5,396 nt of DNA, from NCBI GenBank assembly GCA_003524365.1, contig DQHS01000008.1:211-5606 (forward strand). Reading direction: 5' to 3'. Positions 5,349 through 5,396 of the stretch are shown here, piece by piece; the stretch's first letter is position 1, and the number at the start of each line of letters is the position of its first letter. Below the pieces are notes generated by a model. That model was not told the origin of the DNA. It saw only the letters and a program-made list of their open reading frames with translations, and did not search any database. The DNA is from Cellvibrio sp. (GTDB lineage Bacteria > Pseudomonadota > Gammaproteobacteria > Pseudomonadales > Cellvibrionaceae). The position numbers and the translations under genes were made by a program.

Positions 5349-5396
5349 ATCTGGATCAAGTCACGCTGGAGATTCGCCCGCGCAGCGCCTGGGAAG
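5345..5396 (+). CDS. Start of a third operon gene, cut by the window edge
   Basis: ATG at 5345 overlaps the SpoIIM-family stop codon as ATGA. GGGAG at 5331-5335 is spaced 9 bases before it, a good ribosome site. Seventeen codons are visible, beginning MNLDQVTLEIRPRSAWE, with no stop. The overlap indicates translational coupling. From general knowledge, RDD and SpoIIM genes in related bacteria are often followed by further membrane-protein genes and by MoxR-type ATPase and DUF58 genes. The visible residues alone do not identify the product. Confidence 0.75.
   Translation, partial: MNLDQVTLEIRPRSAWE

Noticed and set aside
1..5396. tRNA, CRISPR array, insertion sequence or attachment site
   Set aside because: No cloverleaf-like segment, spaced direct repeats, transposase-like frame or flanking duplications were seen; nearly all bases are assigned to genes.

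Overview
The window looks like chromosomal DNA of a plant-polysaccharide-degrading gammaproteobacterium. Cellvibrio or a close relative is my best guess, inferred from three things: a family 43 glycoside hydrolase, a secreted protein resembling the accessory domain of family 3 glucosidases, and gammaproteobacterial versions of YbeD, LipB and LipA. I could not run a search, so the genus is inference.

Left part (1-1301, + strand): the 3' end of a GH43 gene, cut by the window edge, ends at a clear intrinsic terminator. A short promoter region with an AT-rich dyad follows, then a gene for a roughly 216-residue secreted protein. That protein appears to be a free-standing ExoP-type beta-sandwich module with no catalytic domain. 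Its end converges on lipA, and one small hairpin may serve as terminator for both.

Middle (1324-3431, - strand): the lipoate module is transcribed right to left as ybeD, lipB, lipA. LipB moves the octanoyl group from acyl carrier protein to the target domains of 2-oxoacid dehydrogenases and GcvH. LipA, a radical SAM enzyme, then inserts two sulfurs. YbeD is a small conserved partner of unknown role. ybeD and lipB are one base apart, whereas lipB and lipA are separated by a 112-bp spacer packed with dyads. dacA, which precedes ybeD in E. coli, is not next to it here.

Right part (3639-5396, + strand): divergent from ybeD is a tightly packed membrane-protein operon: an RDD-family protein, a SpoIIM/DUF95-family protein and the first 17 codons of a third gene that overlaps it by ATGA. 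Each side of the 207-bp divergent spacer has a perfect TATAAT. Overall this is mostly housekeeping DNA. The most unusual items are the orphan ExoP-like secreted protein, the structured lipB-lipA spacer and the RDD-SpoIIM operon of unknown function. I see no RNA genes, mobile elements or CRISPR arrays.
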